A DNA stretch of 64,000 bases from G964020055 sp964020055 (GCA_964020055.1 OZ026533.1:620001-684000); one strand, 5' to 3'; positions 18,190 to 27,606 are shown, counted from the first letter of the stretch. Made by a program: numbers and translations. Notes: a model not told the origin generated them from the sequence alone.

Positions 18190-19743
18190 TTACTTGACAT
18201 CATCAAAAATTTTTATATTTTCTAATATAAGATGGTTTTTATTTAAGAAATTTTGGCCTTTGGTCAAAATATTTTTAATACTAGAAGAATACTTAACTGC
18301 CAGTACTTTTGGATCATATAGAATATGAAAATTATTAGTTTCTAAATTATTAACTTCTAGTATCAAAGGAATTTTTATAATTTGTAATAATTTATCTAAA
18401 GTAAAATTATTTATGTTGTTAACTGTAAAAGAAATTATATTTACCCCAACTTCTTGTGCTTTAGATGCTTCTAACATACTACTAACATAAGCAATTATTA
18501 TAATTTTAGGATTTCTTAAACGACAAACTTTTATCAAATAAGATAGCTCATCAAAATATGGAGAATTTATACTTGCATTAAGATAAACAATATTTATTGC
18601 ACATTTTGATATAGCATTTTCTAGTAATAAACTATATGAGTGATTTACTATTAATTTTTTCTTGAATATAGAACATACAAATGAACGGGCTTTATCTAAT
18701 AAATTTTTTGCTTTTAATTCTGTGTTATTTGTAACGTCTTGTTTTATAACTGGTTCAAATATTGAAACTGCATTTGGATTTTTATTTTTGTAACTTGCAA
18801 GTTGATCCAAATCTTGAAATATTATTTTGTATGTAGTGTTAAGGGGATGATTTAATAATTCCGGTTTTGCATTGACTAATAATTGTTTTTTCAATGAAAT
18901 AAGATTTTTGTCTGATGCAAGTTCTAAGTTGGTATTTTTATCTTGACTATAAATGTAATCAATTACATCACCAACAACATATGCCCCGTAATTGGCATGC
19001 TTTTTAACATTAACTTTAGCATTTTGCATAACAAAAGAATTACTAAAACTTTTCAACATAGAAATGTCGTTTTCAGAGTCCCCAACAACATAAACATCAT
19101 TAACATTAGTATCTGTATAAAATTGTTTTAATATTTTATTTATAGCTATACCTTTAGATGCTTTTTTACCATATATTTCTAACGATGTTAATGAAGTAAA
19201 TACCACATCTACTAAATCTTTATATCTTTCTAAAATAGAAGATTGTAATGATAATAATAATTTTTCATTTTCAGAAATTAATAAAAGTATTGTAGGTTCT
19301 ATTTTACCTGTAAGTATATCTTGAGGTAAATTATCGTTTGTAATTAAGAACCCAGAGAGATCAGGATAAAAGCTAGAAGGTCTACTATACATAGTGTATC
19401 TACTTGTTGCATCAGATACTTCAAAATGAATTTGTTTTTCTTCTTGTAATTTTACAGCTAGATCTACTAAGTCTTTGATCACAATTTTAGGAATATGCAC
19501 TACATCTAAAATTTGGTTATTTGAATTAGTAATAACAGAACCATTTTGACTTATTCTAAAAGCAGACGAAACGTTGATAGTATCTAATATATTGGCAACT
19601 TCATAATCCATTCTTCCTGTACATAAGAAAAATTCATTACCTGCTTTTATAAAATTTTGTATTTTTTTTACAGTAAGCAAATCAATACAACCTTTATGTA
19701 TTAAAGTTCCATCGATATCGGAAAATAAAAATTTAGTTGCCAT
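18190..19743 (-). CDS. Cof-type HAD phosphatase fused to an unassigned C-terminal domain
   Basis: Residues 1-265 form a HAD-superfamily hydrolase of the Cof type. Motif I is SDIDGTL (nucleophile Asp), motif II is LCTGR, a cap domain sits in the middle, and the metal-binding motif is VGDSENDISML followed by NAK. Cof-type enzymes dephosphorylate sugar phosphates and related small molecules. Residues from about 320 to 517 are extra: alternating hydrophobic strands and helices (INIVYLNAS, PKIIIIAYVS, VNIISFTV, IPLILEVN) suggest a second alpha/beta, possibly TIM-barrel-like, domain that I cannot name. Ordinary Cof proteins are about 270 residues, so this is a fusion. It is monocistronic, with gaps on both sides. 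Confidence 0.8.
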   Translation of the reverse strand: MATKFLFSDIDGTLIHKGCIDLLTVKKIQNFIKAGNEFFLCTGRMDYEVANILDTINVSSAFRISQNGSVITNSNNQILDVVHIPKIVIKDLVDLAVKLQEEKQIHFEVSDATSRYTMYSRPSSFYPDLSGFLITNDNLPQDILTGKIEPTILLLISENEKLLLSLQSSILERYKDLVDVVFTSLTSLEIYGKKASKGIAINKILKQFYTDTNVNDVYVVGDSENDISMLKSFSNSFVMQNAKVNVKKHANYGAYVVGDVIDYIYSQDKNTNLELASDKNLISLKKQLLVNAKPELLNHPLNTTYKIIFQDLDQLASYKNKNPNAVSIFEPVIKQDVTNNTELKAKNLLDKARSFVCSIFKKKLIVNHSYSLLLENAISKCAINIVYLNASINSPYFDELSYLIKVCRLRNPKIIIIAYVSSMLEASKAQEVGVNIISFTVNNINNFTLDKLLQIIKIPLILEVNNLETNNFHILYDPKVLAVKYSSSIKNILTKGQNFLNKNHLILENIKIFDDVK

Positions 19744-19851
19744 CTAAAAAATCTCTAATAAATAACTATTTTCGTAATATATGGTACTTTATATCAGAAT
19801 ATTTGTAAATATATGTTTTAACCTAAAATATATTAAAGACTTTCAAACATA

Positions 19852-21015
19852 TTATATGTAATAATCTTTTATTGGCTTAAACCCATTAAAAGCAACAGAA
19901 CAATATGTAGTAGTATAAGCTCCTGTAGAGTGAATATATAAATAATCTCCAGATTTCAAAGACATAGGCAGCTTATATTTATAATCTTTGTACATTATAT
20001 CCATTCCATCACATGTAGGGCCTGCTATTGCAACTTCACCTACATCTTCTATTGTACTGTTTTTTTTGTTAAGTAATTCAGTAGTTATATTATATTTAAT
20101 ACACTCGTCTAAGGTTTCTGCCAAACCACCAAATACCCCAACATCTAAATATACCCATCTAATATCTTCATAGTAAGATTTTTTAGATACTAAAATAACT
20201 TCTGTTTTTATTATCCCTGTATCACCTACTATAAACCTTCCTGGTTCTGCATATATCTCTGGAATACTATTAAAGTATTCTTTTAACGTATCTGAAACAG
20301 CATGTGAATATTGACTTACGCAAGGTACATCAGTATTTAAATAACCATATGCAGGGTATCCTCCACCTATGTTGACCATTTTTAATTTGATGTTGTGTTT
20401 GTTTTCTAAATTATTGAAAACAGTAGCAGTTGACATTAAAGCTTCTCTCCAAGCATTAGCATTCAATTGTTGTGAACCAACATGAAATGAAATTCCTAAG
20501 GGATCTAAATTTAACTCTTTTGCTTTTATGGTCAAATATTCTGCCATATCTAAAGAGCAGCCAAACTTTTTAGATAAAGCCCACTGCGCATCATCATTAC
20601 TTACCATTATACGACAATACACCTGAGATTTAGGTGCATTTTCTGCAATTTTTAAAAGCTCTTCTTCTGAATCAAATGCATATAGTTTTATTCCTTGCTC
20701 ATATGCTTTTTTTATTAAACTTGCTTTTTTTATTGTACTTCCCCAAGATAGTTTATTTGGATTTATACCTAAACTCAAACACAGCTCTATTTCTTCGTAA
20801 GATGCAACATCAAAGCAAGAACCTAATTTATCTAATAATTGTAAAACTTCCTTTGCAGGATTGCATTTCACTGCATAGTATACTTTGATATTTTTGCCGT
20901 ATGCCTTTACAAACTCTTTGTATTTTTTTTCTACTAAACTTGTATCGACTACAAGAAAAGGAGTTGGTAAATCAGCATTTTTTGATAAAAAATCTATTAT
21001 TTTTTTTGAAACCAT
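19852..21015 (-). CDS. PLP-dependent ornithine/lysine decarboxylase (alanine-racemase fold)
   Basis: This enzyme decarboxylates ornithine (and possibly lysine) to make putrescine (or cadaverine). The eukaryotic-type fold III is clear: the PLP lysine K50 in YYAVKCNP, HVGSQ, the glycine-rich phosphate-binding block VNIGGGYP, EPGRFIVGD, the catalytic cysteine near residue 335 in GPTCDGMD, and GAYTTTYCSVAFNGF. I start at the ATG with AAGGAG seven bases upstream rather than 27 bases further up. With SpeD and SpeE at 60-61.5 kb it supplies a complete putrescine-to-spermidine route. The choice between ornithine and lysine cannot be made by eye. Confidence 0.93.
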   Translation of the reverse strand: MVSKKIIDFLSKNADLPTPFLVVDTSLVEKKYKEFVKAYGKNIKVYYAVKCNPAKEVLQLLDKLGSCFDVASYEEIELCLSLGINPNKLSWGSTIKKASLIKKAYEQGIKLYAFDSEEELLKIAENAPKSQVYCRIMVSNDDAQWALSKKFGCSLDMAEYLTIKAKELNLDPLGISFHVGSQQLNANAWREALMSTATVFNNLENKHNIKLKMVNIGGGYPAYGYLNTDVPCVSQYSHAVSDTLKEYFNSIPEIYAEPGRFIVGDTGIIKTEVILVSKKSYYEDIRWVYLDVGVFGGLAETLDECIKYNITTELLNKKNSTIEDVGEVAIAGPTCDGMDIMYKDYKYKLPMSLKSGDYLYIHSTGAYTTTYCSVAFNGFKPIKDYYI

Positions 21016-21164
21016 TACTTTCTCCTTAAAGTAGTAAGACATATCACATAATTTAGTATAAAATAATTATATAATTATTTTATGTATTCAAACTTTATAT
21101 ACTTATTATATTGTACTTATACATATATAATTTATAAACACTAATAATATAAATATTATCAATT

Positions 21165-21614
21165 ATGTCAAATAAAAATATTTTAATAATCAATGGTCCC
21201 AATCTAAACCTTCTTGGAATTAGAGACACTATACATTATGGTGACATTTCTTTAGATAGTATAAAAAATACTTGTAAAAATATTGCAGAAAAACATAACT
21301 CTAACTTAGTTTTTATCCAAAGTAATTATGAAGGGCAAATTATTGAATATATACAGTCATATACATTAGAACACAAAGTAACAGATATAATAATAAATGC
21401 AGCAGCTTACAGTCATACTTCTGTAGCAATTTCAGATGCGCTTATGTTTGCAAAACAACAAGGGGTTTATATTGTAGAAGTACATTTATCTAATATATAT
21501 GCACGTGAAGAATTTAGAAAACATTCTTATATTTCATCAGTTGCAGATGCTATTATTTGTGGTTTTAAAGATAAATCTTATATTCTTGCTTTACAGGCAT
21601 GTTGTTGTAGATAA
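21165..21614 (+). CDS. aroQ: 3-dehydroquinate dehydratase, type II
   Basis: AroQ dehydrates 3-dehydroquinate in the shikimate pathway. The 149 residues match the small dodecameric type II family: INGPNLNLLGIRD at the start, the catalytic Tyr region just after it, SNYEGQIIE, NAAAYSHTSVAI with the active-site Asn and His, EVHLSN and REEFRKHS. It is followed by accB and accC, the same aroQ-accBC order found in E. coli. Shikimate genes are absent from classical Rickettsia, so this gene hints at a less dependent lifestyle. Confidence 0.97.
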   Translation: MSNKNILIINGPNLNLLGIRDTIHYGDISLDSIKNTCKNIAEKHNSNLVFIQSNYEGQIIEYIQSYTLEHKVTDIIINAAAYSHTSVAISDALMFAKQQGVYIVEVHLSNIYAREEFRKHSYISSVADAIICGFKDKSYILALQACCCR

Positions 21615-21765
21615 CGCCTGGTTATTTGCTTTTTTAAGTACTTGTTGATACAATATTGTTGCTTTACAATCTTGATTTACCTTTTTATTAAATCAAAATA
21701 GGTAAAATCGAGACAAAAGATTTTATAGTAAATGATTTAATTTATTAATTTGGATATTAAAGATA

Positions 21766-22248
21766 ATGGCAAAAAACTCATCAACAATAACTACTGTGGA
21801 AGCTTTAGCAAAAATTGCTTCTGAATATGAATTAGCAGAAATAAAATTTAAGGAAGACAACTTAGAAATTGAAATTATTCGTAGTCGAGAGTCAGTATGT
21901 AATATATCTTCAAATACTGCCAATTGGGGTAGTTTACAACAACCTATTTCTCCAATAAACGCTTCTGAAGCTCCTGTAGTTGCAGCTGATATAGTAGAAG
22001 ATTTATCTAAACATCCAGGAGCTATAATTTCTCCAATGATTGGTATTGTTTATAGGGCTCCTGATACAAATAGTAGCAATTATGTAGAAGTTGGTACTTC
22101 TGTAAAACAAGGTGATACTTTGATGTTAATAGAAGCTATGAAAGTTTTTAACCCTATAAAAGCACATAAAGATGGAGTTATTTCTAAAATTTTTGTAGAT
22201 TCAGAAACAGCGGTAGAATTTGGAGAAGTTTTAGTAATCATAGAATAA
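21766..22248 (+). CDS. accB: Biotin carboxyl carrier protein of acetyl-CoA carboxylase
   Basis: This 160-residue protein carries the biotin of acetyl-CoA carboxylase, the committing step of fatty acid synthesis. The biotinyl domain is at the C-terminus with EAMKVFNPI, and the biotinylated lysine is K126. The N-terminal 45 residues and a Ser/Pro/Ala-rich linker are typical of AccB. No strong ribosome binding site is visible before the ATG. It is separated from accC by 36 bases and they work as one unit. Confidence 0.97.
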   Translation: MAKNSSTITTVEALAKIASEYELAEIKFKEDNLEIEIIRSRESVCNISSNTANWGSLQQPISPINASEAPVVAADIVEDLSKHPGAIISPMIGIVYRAPDTNSSNYVEVGTSVKQGDTLMLIEAMKVFNPIKAHKDGVISKIFVDSETAVEFGEVLVIIE

Positions 22249-22284
22249 TATTTCACTTAATCTTACATGAAAGTTGCAATTTAA

Positions 22285-23652
22285 ATGAAAATAAAAGACA
22301 AACCTATAAAAAAATTATTAATTGCAAATAGAGGCGAAATTGCAGTTAGAATAATCAGAGCTTGTAGAGAAATGAATATTGCTACTGTTGCAATTTATTC
22401 TCAAGCAGATAAAGAAGCTATGCATGTTAAAATTGCAGACGAAGCCATTTGCATAGGTGCTTATAAAGTATCAGATACTTACTTGAATAAAACAGCAATT
22501 ATAAGTGCAGCTGTTATTACAAACTCTGATGCTATACATCCTGGCTTTGGTTTTTTATCAGAAAATCTAGACTTTGTAGAAATGCTGGATGAACATGGAA
22601 TTATTTTTGTTGGTCCTTCTGTAGAACATATAGCTATTATGGGTGATAAAATCAAAGCTAAACACACTGCTAAATCATTAGGTTTACCAACTGTCCCAGG
22701 CTCTGAAGGTGCGGTTGAAAATATTGAAGAAGCAAAAAAAATCGCACATCTGTTAGGTTACCCCGTTATTGTAAAAGCTGCAAGTGGTGGTGGTGGTAAA
22801 GGAATGGAAATAATTCGTTCGGACAATGATTTAGCCGAAAAGTTTTCTGTTGCTAAAAATGAAGCTTTGGCTTCATTTGGTGATGGCACTTTATATATGG
22901 AAAAATTTCTTGAGAATCCATCTCATGTAGAAGTTCAAATTTTAGGAGATCAGCATGGTAATTTAGTTCACTTATTTGAAAGAGATTGTTCAGTTCAAAG
23001 ACGTAATCAAAAAATTATTGAAGAAAGTCCTTCTCCTGCATTAACAGATGAATTAAGAGAACACATTTGCTCTATAACAGCTGAAGCAATGAAAAAAATG
23101 GGTTATTATAGTGCAGGTACTGTAGAATATTTATATGAAAATGGAAAATTTTATTTCATGGAAATGAATACTCGTTTACAAGTAGAACATCCTGTAACTG
23201 AACTTATAACAGGTATTGATTTAGTATATGAAATGATACGTGTTGCTCAAGGACAAACTTTGAAAATCAAGCAAGAAAATATTTTACCAATTGGTCATGC
23301 TATAGAATGTAGAATTAATGCTGAAGATCCTTTGACTTTTACACCTGCACCAGGTGAAATATCTTATTATCATCCTCCAGCTGGATACGGAGTTAGAATA
23401 GATTCCGCTATTTATTCAGGTTACAAAATTCCTCCATACTATGATAGTATGATTGCAAAATTAATTGTTGTAGGGCAAAATAGAGAACATGCTATTGCTA
23501 GAATGAAGCATGCATTAAAAGAGCTGATTTTAGAAGGACCTATTAACAATATTTCTTTACATTTAAAATTGATTGAAGAAGAAGATTTTAAAAATGGCAA
23601 TTATAATATCAAATGGCTAGAAGAAAAAATTCTTCCAAAATATAAAAACTAG
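22285..23652 (+). CDS. accC: Biotin carboxylase subunit of acetyl-CoA carboxylase
   Basis: AccC carboxylates the biotin on AccB using ATP and bicarbonate. The 455 residues carry the family signatures: LIANRGEIAVRIIRAC at the N-terminus, the ATP-grasp glycine loop KAASGGGGKGM, EVQILGD, FERDCSVQRRNQK and EMNTRLQVEHPVTE. The length is the standard one. The gene is followed after 14 bases by a perfect 20-bp inverted repeat that ends the unit. Confidence 0.98.
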   Translation: MKIKDKPIKKLLIANRGEIAVRIIRACREMNIATVAIYSQADKEAMHVKIADEAICIGAYKVSDTYLNKTAIISAAVITNSDAIHPGFGFLSENLDFVEMLDEHGIIFVGPSVEHIAIMGDKIKAKHTAKSLGLPTVPGSEGAVENIEEAKKIAHLLGYPVIVKAASGGGGKGMEIIRSDNDLAEKFSVAKNEALASFGDGTLYMEKFLENPSHVEVQILGDQHGNLVHLFERDCSVQRRNQKIIEESPSPALTDELREHICSITAEAMKKMGYYSAGTVEYLYENGKFYFMEMNTRLQVEHPVTELITGIDLVYEMIRVAQGQTLKIKQENILPIGHAIECRINAEDPLTFTPAPGEISYYHPPAGYGVRIDSAIYSGYKIPPYYDSMIAKLIVVGQNREHAIARMKHALKELILEGPINNISLHLKLIEEEDFKNGNYNIKWLEEKILPKYKN

Positions 23653-23666
23653 TAAAATTAGTAATA

Positions 23667-23712
23667 AATAATATAAAGATGGTATTAATAAAAATACCAT
23701 CTTTATATTATT
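23667..23712. terminator. Bidirectional terminator between accC and the ankyrin gene
   Basis: A perfect 20-bp inverted repeat with a 6-base loop (arms 23,667-23,686 and 23,693-23,712) lies between the convergent accC and ankyrin genes. The arms contain GATGG/CCATC and end in A/T-rich sequence, which gives a T-rich tail in either direction. Confidence 0.85.
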
Positions 23713-23716
23713 ATTT

Positions 23717-24424
23717 TCAATATTTATATTGATATTCTGATAGTTTTTTATAAATATTATGTAGCTGTCTTTTTTTTGCATAATCAATAACACTTATATT
23801 TCCACTACTTTTAACATTTATATTGGCATTTTTAGATAATAATAAATCAATAATTTTTATACTAGAAGAATCATCTTTTCCAAACATTACACCTATAAGT
23901 AAAGGTGTTAGCTTTTTTTTATTTATATAATTAACACTACTCCCTTTTTCAATCAAAAACTTTACAGTATCGTATTGTGAGTTATTAATAGCAATCATAA
24001 GAGCTGTGTTATCATTTTTATCCACTGCATTTATGTTAATTTTGAATTTTGACTTTCTGAATAACAATTTTAGCATTTCTATATTACTGTGAGAAGCTGC
24101 TAATAAGTATGCATTATTATGATCTTTATCATATAAATTAGGATTTGCATTGTATGAAAGAAGTAACTCTACTGTTTTGATATTATTTAAACCAGCTGCA
24201 ATGCTTATCAGAGACTGACCATTAGCATCTACATAATTTGGATCAGCTTGCTCTTTCAAAGCCTGTTTCAATCCATCATAGTAACTGTTTTTGACGCATT
24301 TACTTGCATAATGATTTCTATCTATATTCTTATCTATAAATATCTCTGCATTTGATATAGATATAAAACTAATAAAGCTTATAACTAAAGTAAAATTTAA
24401 AACACTGAACTTTATATATCTCAT
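23717..24424 (-). CDS. Secreted ankyrin-repeat protein
   Basis: A signal peptide (hydrophobic residues 8-24, cleavage near SNA/EIF) is followed by about five ankyrin repeats. They are recognisable from spaced motifs such as DANGQSLISIAAGLNN, DNNAYLLAASHSNIEMLKLL, NDNTALMIAINNSQYDTVKFLIEKG and KKLTPLLIGVMFG. Ankyrin repeats bind protein partners. In host-associated alphaproteobacteria such proteins are often effectors, but a Sec signal here points to the periplasm or envelope. I prefer the ATG at 24,424 to the GTG four codons upstream. It is divergent from tRNA-Asp. Confidence 0.82.
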   Translation of the reverse strand: MRYIKFSVLNFTLVISFISFISISNAEIFIDKNIDRNHYASKCVKNSYYDGLKQALKEQADPNYVDANGQSLISIAAGLNNIKTVELLLSYNANPNLYDKDHNNAYLLAASHSNIEMLKLLFRKSKFKININAVDKNDNTALMIAINNSQYDTVKFLIEKGSSVNYINKKKLTPLLIGVMFGKDDSSSIKIIDLLLSKNANINVKSSGNISVIDYAKKRQLHNIYKKLSEYQYKY

Positions 24425-24462
24425 AAAAACTCTCACAAATTGTATACATATTTATATGCAAT

Positions 24463-24508
24463 ATATTATGAAAAATATATTGACATATTTTTCATAATAT
24501 TATACCAT
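24463..24508. promoter_or_regulatory. Perfect palindrome overlapping the tRNA-Asp promoter
   Basis: Arms of 16 bp (24,463-24,478 and 24,485-24,500) with a 6-base loop form a perfect inverted repeat between the ankyrin gene and tRNA-Asp. The loop holds most of a consensus -35 box, TTGACA at 24,480-24,485. Candidate -10 boxes are TATACC (24,501-24,506) or TACCAT (24,503-24,508). The repeat could be an operator or a hairpin; only the symmetry is certain. Confidence 0.5.
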
Positions 24509-24534
24509 AGTTTGGTGCGATAGTATTAATTATT

Positions 24535-24611
24535 GGGGTCGTAGTTCAGTTGGTTAGAACGCCTGCCTGTCACGCAGGAGGTCGAGGGTTCGAGTCCCTT
24601 CGATCCCGCCA
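24535..24611 (+). tRNA. tRNA-Asp (anticodon GUC)
   Basis: This is a 77-base cloverleaf. The acceptor is GGGGTCG/CGATCCC with one G-T pair, the anticodon stem is CCTGC/GCAGG with GTC at 24,569-24,571, and the T arm is AGGGTTCGAGTCCCT. The discriminator is G, as expected for tRNA-Asp, and CCA is encoded. Confidence 0.96.
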
Positions 24612-24808
24612 TGTTTAATATTATTGCAATCAAAAATCCTTATAGTTTTCAAAAACAATCATCAAAATTTAATTATATTATTAATTGATTAAAAATCACA
24701 ATAGACATATTTTACTATGCTCAAAAACAATATTAGCCTTTATTGAATGTAAATCATATAAAATATATTTTTTATAGAATATTGATTATAATAAAATGAA
24801 AAATTAAG

Positions 24809-24885
<77 letters not shown>

Positions 24886-25062
24886 TTTAATACTAGAACA
24901 GTACAGAGAAGATTGTATTATATTATGTAAGAAATATCAATCATAAAATCAAAATTTTAAAAATAAAATTACTCAAATACATATACGTATTTTTTTATAA
25001 AATATACTTTTTTATTTTCATATGTTATTTATATAATATTGATACTTTCTGGAATAAAAAAT

Positions 25063-25851
25063 ATGAGTACAAAATTTTATTTAGCTAATATTAACTATCC
25101 AACTCTTCAAAGAAAATTAGAGTTTCAAAATTGTGATTTTACATATACTAATAAATCGCATAAAGAATTTGTTTTTAAAGTTTCTTTTCAACAAAAAAAA
25201 GATTATTATTTTCTGAGTTTGTAGGAGACAAAAAAATCCTTACCCGTCTCAAGTTATTGATACTGAAAATAATAATGAAATAAAAGACAATCCTAGACAA
25301 TCTGGTGAACCTAAATATCAGAAAAATATTTTTACTTGATAAATAACACTAAAAATTATAGTTTAGGAAAAGCTAACTCATTTTCTATTTTAAAAGAATA
25401 TTATAAGAAAAATTTTACATTAATATAACAATATCTTATTTTTCTACAAATATTGTAGAGTACTTAGAAAAACTAGCTAATGTAACCTCTTTCAAAATAA
25501 AGGCAGAAGTTAATTCCCACTTAGCACTTGGTATCATATAAGAATATCTACATTTAGATAATGACGTGCTTTATAAACTATCTTGTGGGGAGGTACAACT
25601 GTTGAATGTAGAATAAGCCAAAAAATCAAGATTTAAAAACTTTTAAAAAAAATATCCAAAAATTTAATTTACAAACTATAACTATTGAAGGGAATAATGA
25701 TGAAGGTCATTTATCTAAATACCAATATGATGCCCTAAAACATATATTTGAAGTAACTGAAAATGAAAAATTATTCGCTCAATTAGTAGAAAAATTTAAA
25801 AGTTGGGATAATCATGCTCTGGAGAATCAAAATTCTGCCCAAAAGAAATGA
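25063..25851 (+). pseudogene. Decayed coding sequence, soluble protein of unknown family
   Basis: Starting at an ATG after tRNA-Pro, coding-like sequence runs for about 790 bases but changes frame several times and meets in-frame stops. Readable segments include STKFYLANINYPTLQRKL in the first frame, then NPYPSQVIDTENNNE after a seven-A run at 25,230-25,236, then IVEYLEKLANVTSF, then GHLSKYQYDALKHIFEV after a six-A run. Several of the breaks fall at or near short A runs. No family is recognised. The composition is hydrophilic, so it was probably cytosolic. It may be a recently dead gene, or less likely one rescued by transcriptional slippage. Confidence 0.6.
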
Positions 25852-26295
25852 AGCTTTTTTATTATATTCTTGTATTATTTATTGGTTTTTAGCTACTACT
25901 TTATATTTTTATTGTAAAAAGAGTTTACAGATAATCTTTAATTTAAAACATAGCTATGATAGTATAATTGTAATCTCTACAATTATATTTGCTTTTTATA
26001 CTACATCATATTTTACTACATTTTCTGGCAAGATAGGAAGGAAACTAAAAGCTAGCTATAGTTTTTACAAAATAAAAAAATTGATGATTTAATATTTATT
26101 ACTAATTATTTCCGATTAGGTTGTTATATAGTATTTACATCAATTATACAAATTATTATCTTCAAAACCTTTAATCTAAACAATTATTGGTTGCAAATTT
26201 CAATAGGATATCTATTTATTCTTAGTATGATTGTCACATGGTGGATTTTTAATTATATATTCAATATAATTACACAATTAGTACACCTAAGTTAA
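25814..26295 (+). pseudogene. Frameshifted small membrane protein gene
   Basis: An ATG overlapping the end of the preceding remnant by 38 bases opens a frame with two hydrophobic helices (LYSCIIYWFLATTLYFYC and IIVISTIIFAFYTT). It stops at 26,092. A second frame continues from about 26,085 to 26,295 with two more helices (CYIVFTSIIQIIIF and SIGYLFILSMIVTWW). The junction is a run of seven A at 26,074-26,080; one extra A would join the halves into one four-helix protein of about 160 residues. No family is recognised. It may be dead, or rescued by polymerase slippage on the A run. Confidence 0.6.
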
Positions 26296-26357
26296 ATATA
26301 GCCATATATAAACTTTTTTAGATTTATATATGGCTAATATTTATCATTTAGTTTATA

Positions 26358-26705
26358 TTATTTCTCATATTCTAAAATACCATATTTTAAATTATATAAC
26401 TGTATATCAAAAGGTAAATCATCGGGATTAAAAACTGAAGGATCAAACAGATTTAATATAGCATGTACACTTCTAACACCAGATCTACAATAAAATACTA
26501 TATTGACTGTTTTTTCAGTGTCTGCATTATCTTCACATAAATCATAAATTTTATCTAAAGTAAGCTCACCTAATGGAAGAAAAAAGGCACCTTCTATTTT
26601 ACCTTGGTTCCATTCTTTAAGTTCTCTGACGTCAATCATAACAACATTATTAGAGGTTTTAATTAATTGCTTTAATTCCTCTGAGGTAATATCTATATAT
26701 TTCAT
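26358..26705 (-). CDS. Rhodanese-domain sulfurtransferase
   Basis: This is a 115-residue single rhodanese domain. It has the entry motif VVMIDVRELKEWNQGKIEGAFFLPLGEL and the active-site loop YCRSGVRS with the persulfide-forming cysteine, so it should be catalytically competent. Such proteins move sulfane sulfur. A transfer partner is not obvious nearby. It begins six bases after gpt on the same strand and is probably co-transcribed with it. Confidence 0.9.
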   Translation of the reverse strand: MKYIDITSEELKQLIKTSNNVVMIDVRELKEWNQGKIEGAFFLPLGELTLDKIYDLCEDNADTEKTVNIVFYCRSGVRSVHAILNLFDPSVFNPDDLPFDIQLYNLKYGILEYEK

Positions 26706-26711
26706 TTTAGC

Positions 26712-27164
26712 TTACCTACCTTTATCCCATGGGAAGTAAATCCAAGAATTAGGATTGTGTTTTTCAACATAACCATTTATTAAATCAGTATCTATTTTGG
26801 TTATTAAAGAATAAAAACTTGCATGTGGTAAAACTGTTTTTATATATTCTAAAGTTTGCCCTGTATCTACTAACTCATCTACTACTAACCAACCTGTACC
26901 TAAATCTTTCATTGCATTTGTTGGTAATGATAATATTTTCATATCTTTCATCTGACATTCTTCTTCATAGCTACATATAGCTATTGTTTCTATATTTCTT
27001 ATGTTAAGTTCTGAAGCTACTATTGCACTTGGTATCAAACCTCCTCGTGTAACTGTAACTAAACCTTTTATCTCTGGATGGTTAGATTTTATTATTTCTA
27101 TAAGATTTTTTGATAGTTTGTGGATATCTTCCCACGATAAATATATTTTTTCAATTTCAGACAT
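26712..27164 (-). CDS. gpt: Xanthine/guanine phosphoribosyltransferase
   Basis: The enzyme salvages guanine, xanthine or hypoxanthine by joining them to PRPP. The 150-residue chain aligns with E. coli Gpt along its length: YLSWEDIHKLSKNL, LVTVTRGGLIPSAIVASELNIR, the PRPP-binding motif WLVVDELVDTGQTL, and WIYFPWDKGR at the C-terminus. The start at 27,164 is chosen over the TTG seven codons up because AAGG lies just before it. Together with PurA it shows purine nucleotide interconversion and salvage. Confidence 0.93.
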   Translation of the reverse strand: MSEIEKIYLSWEDIHKLSKNLIEIIKSNHPEIKGLVTVTRGGLIPSAIVASELNIRNIETIAICSYEEECQMKDMKILSLPTNAMKDLGTGWLVVDELVDTGQTLEYIKTVLPHASFYSLITKIDTDLINGYVEKHNPNSWIYFPWDKGR

Positions 27165-27472
27165 AGCTACCTTAATAAAATTCAATAAATTGATATATTA
27201 TACATTTTCGGTATAAATAACAATCTTATTTTTATTTGCCTTTAAAATATTTTTTATTATTTACACATCTTAAAATAACTATAAAAATCAAGTTTATAAA
27301 ATAATTAAAAGCTAATGTATCAAGTTTAATTATAGATGTTTGTTTAAAACAAAATATAATATATTCATCTAAACAATAGCATGTATCAATAGTGAAAACT
27401 ATTTTGATTATAATGATTTAAAGGATATAAGTAAGAAAATGTTAACAATTAAGAAAGTGTAGAGTAAGAGAT
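27165..27472. other. Intergenic stretch downstream of 5S rRNA
   Basis: About 300 AT-rich bases lie between gpt and the 5S trailer. It should hold the gpt promoter and the end of the rRNA transcript. I see no convincing intrinsic terminator with a T tract and no coding frame. Confidence 0.5.
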
Positions 27473-27485
27473 TTATTTCTATCTA
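27473..27485. repeat. Left arm of the stem flanking 5S rRNA
   Basis: A 13-base sequence here is the exact reverse complement of 27,610-27,622, so the precursor can fold into a stem with 5S in its loop. This is the kind of structure RNase III or E uses to release 5S. Confidence 0.75.
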
Positions 27486-27488
27486 ATA

Positions 27489-27606
27489 GGTTTGGCAACG
27501 ACCTTATCTTCCGTGCCTTAAGACACAGTACCCTCGGCGCTAAGGCTTTTCACTGTTGAGTTCGGTATGGGATCAAGTGTTGCATCCTTGCTATAATCAC
27601 CAAACC
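27489..27606 (-). rRNA. rrf: 5S ribosomal RNA
   Basis: The minus strand begins GGTTTGGTGATTATAGC, carries the conserved CCCATACCGAACTC segment and GGGTACTGTGTCTTAAGG, and closes with GTTGCCAAACC that pairs with the 5-prime end. The length is about 118 bases. It is 107 bases downstream of the 23S gene. The ends are inferred from the terminal helix. Confidence 0.93.
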
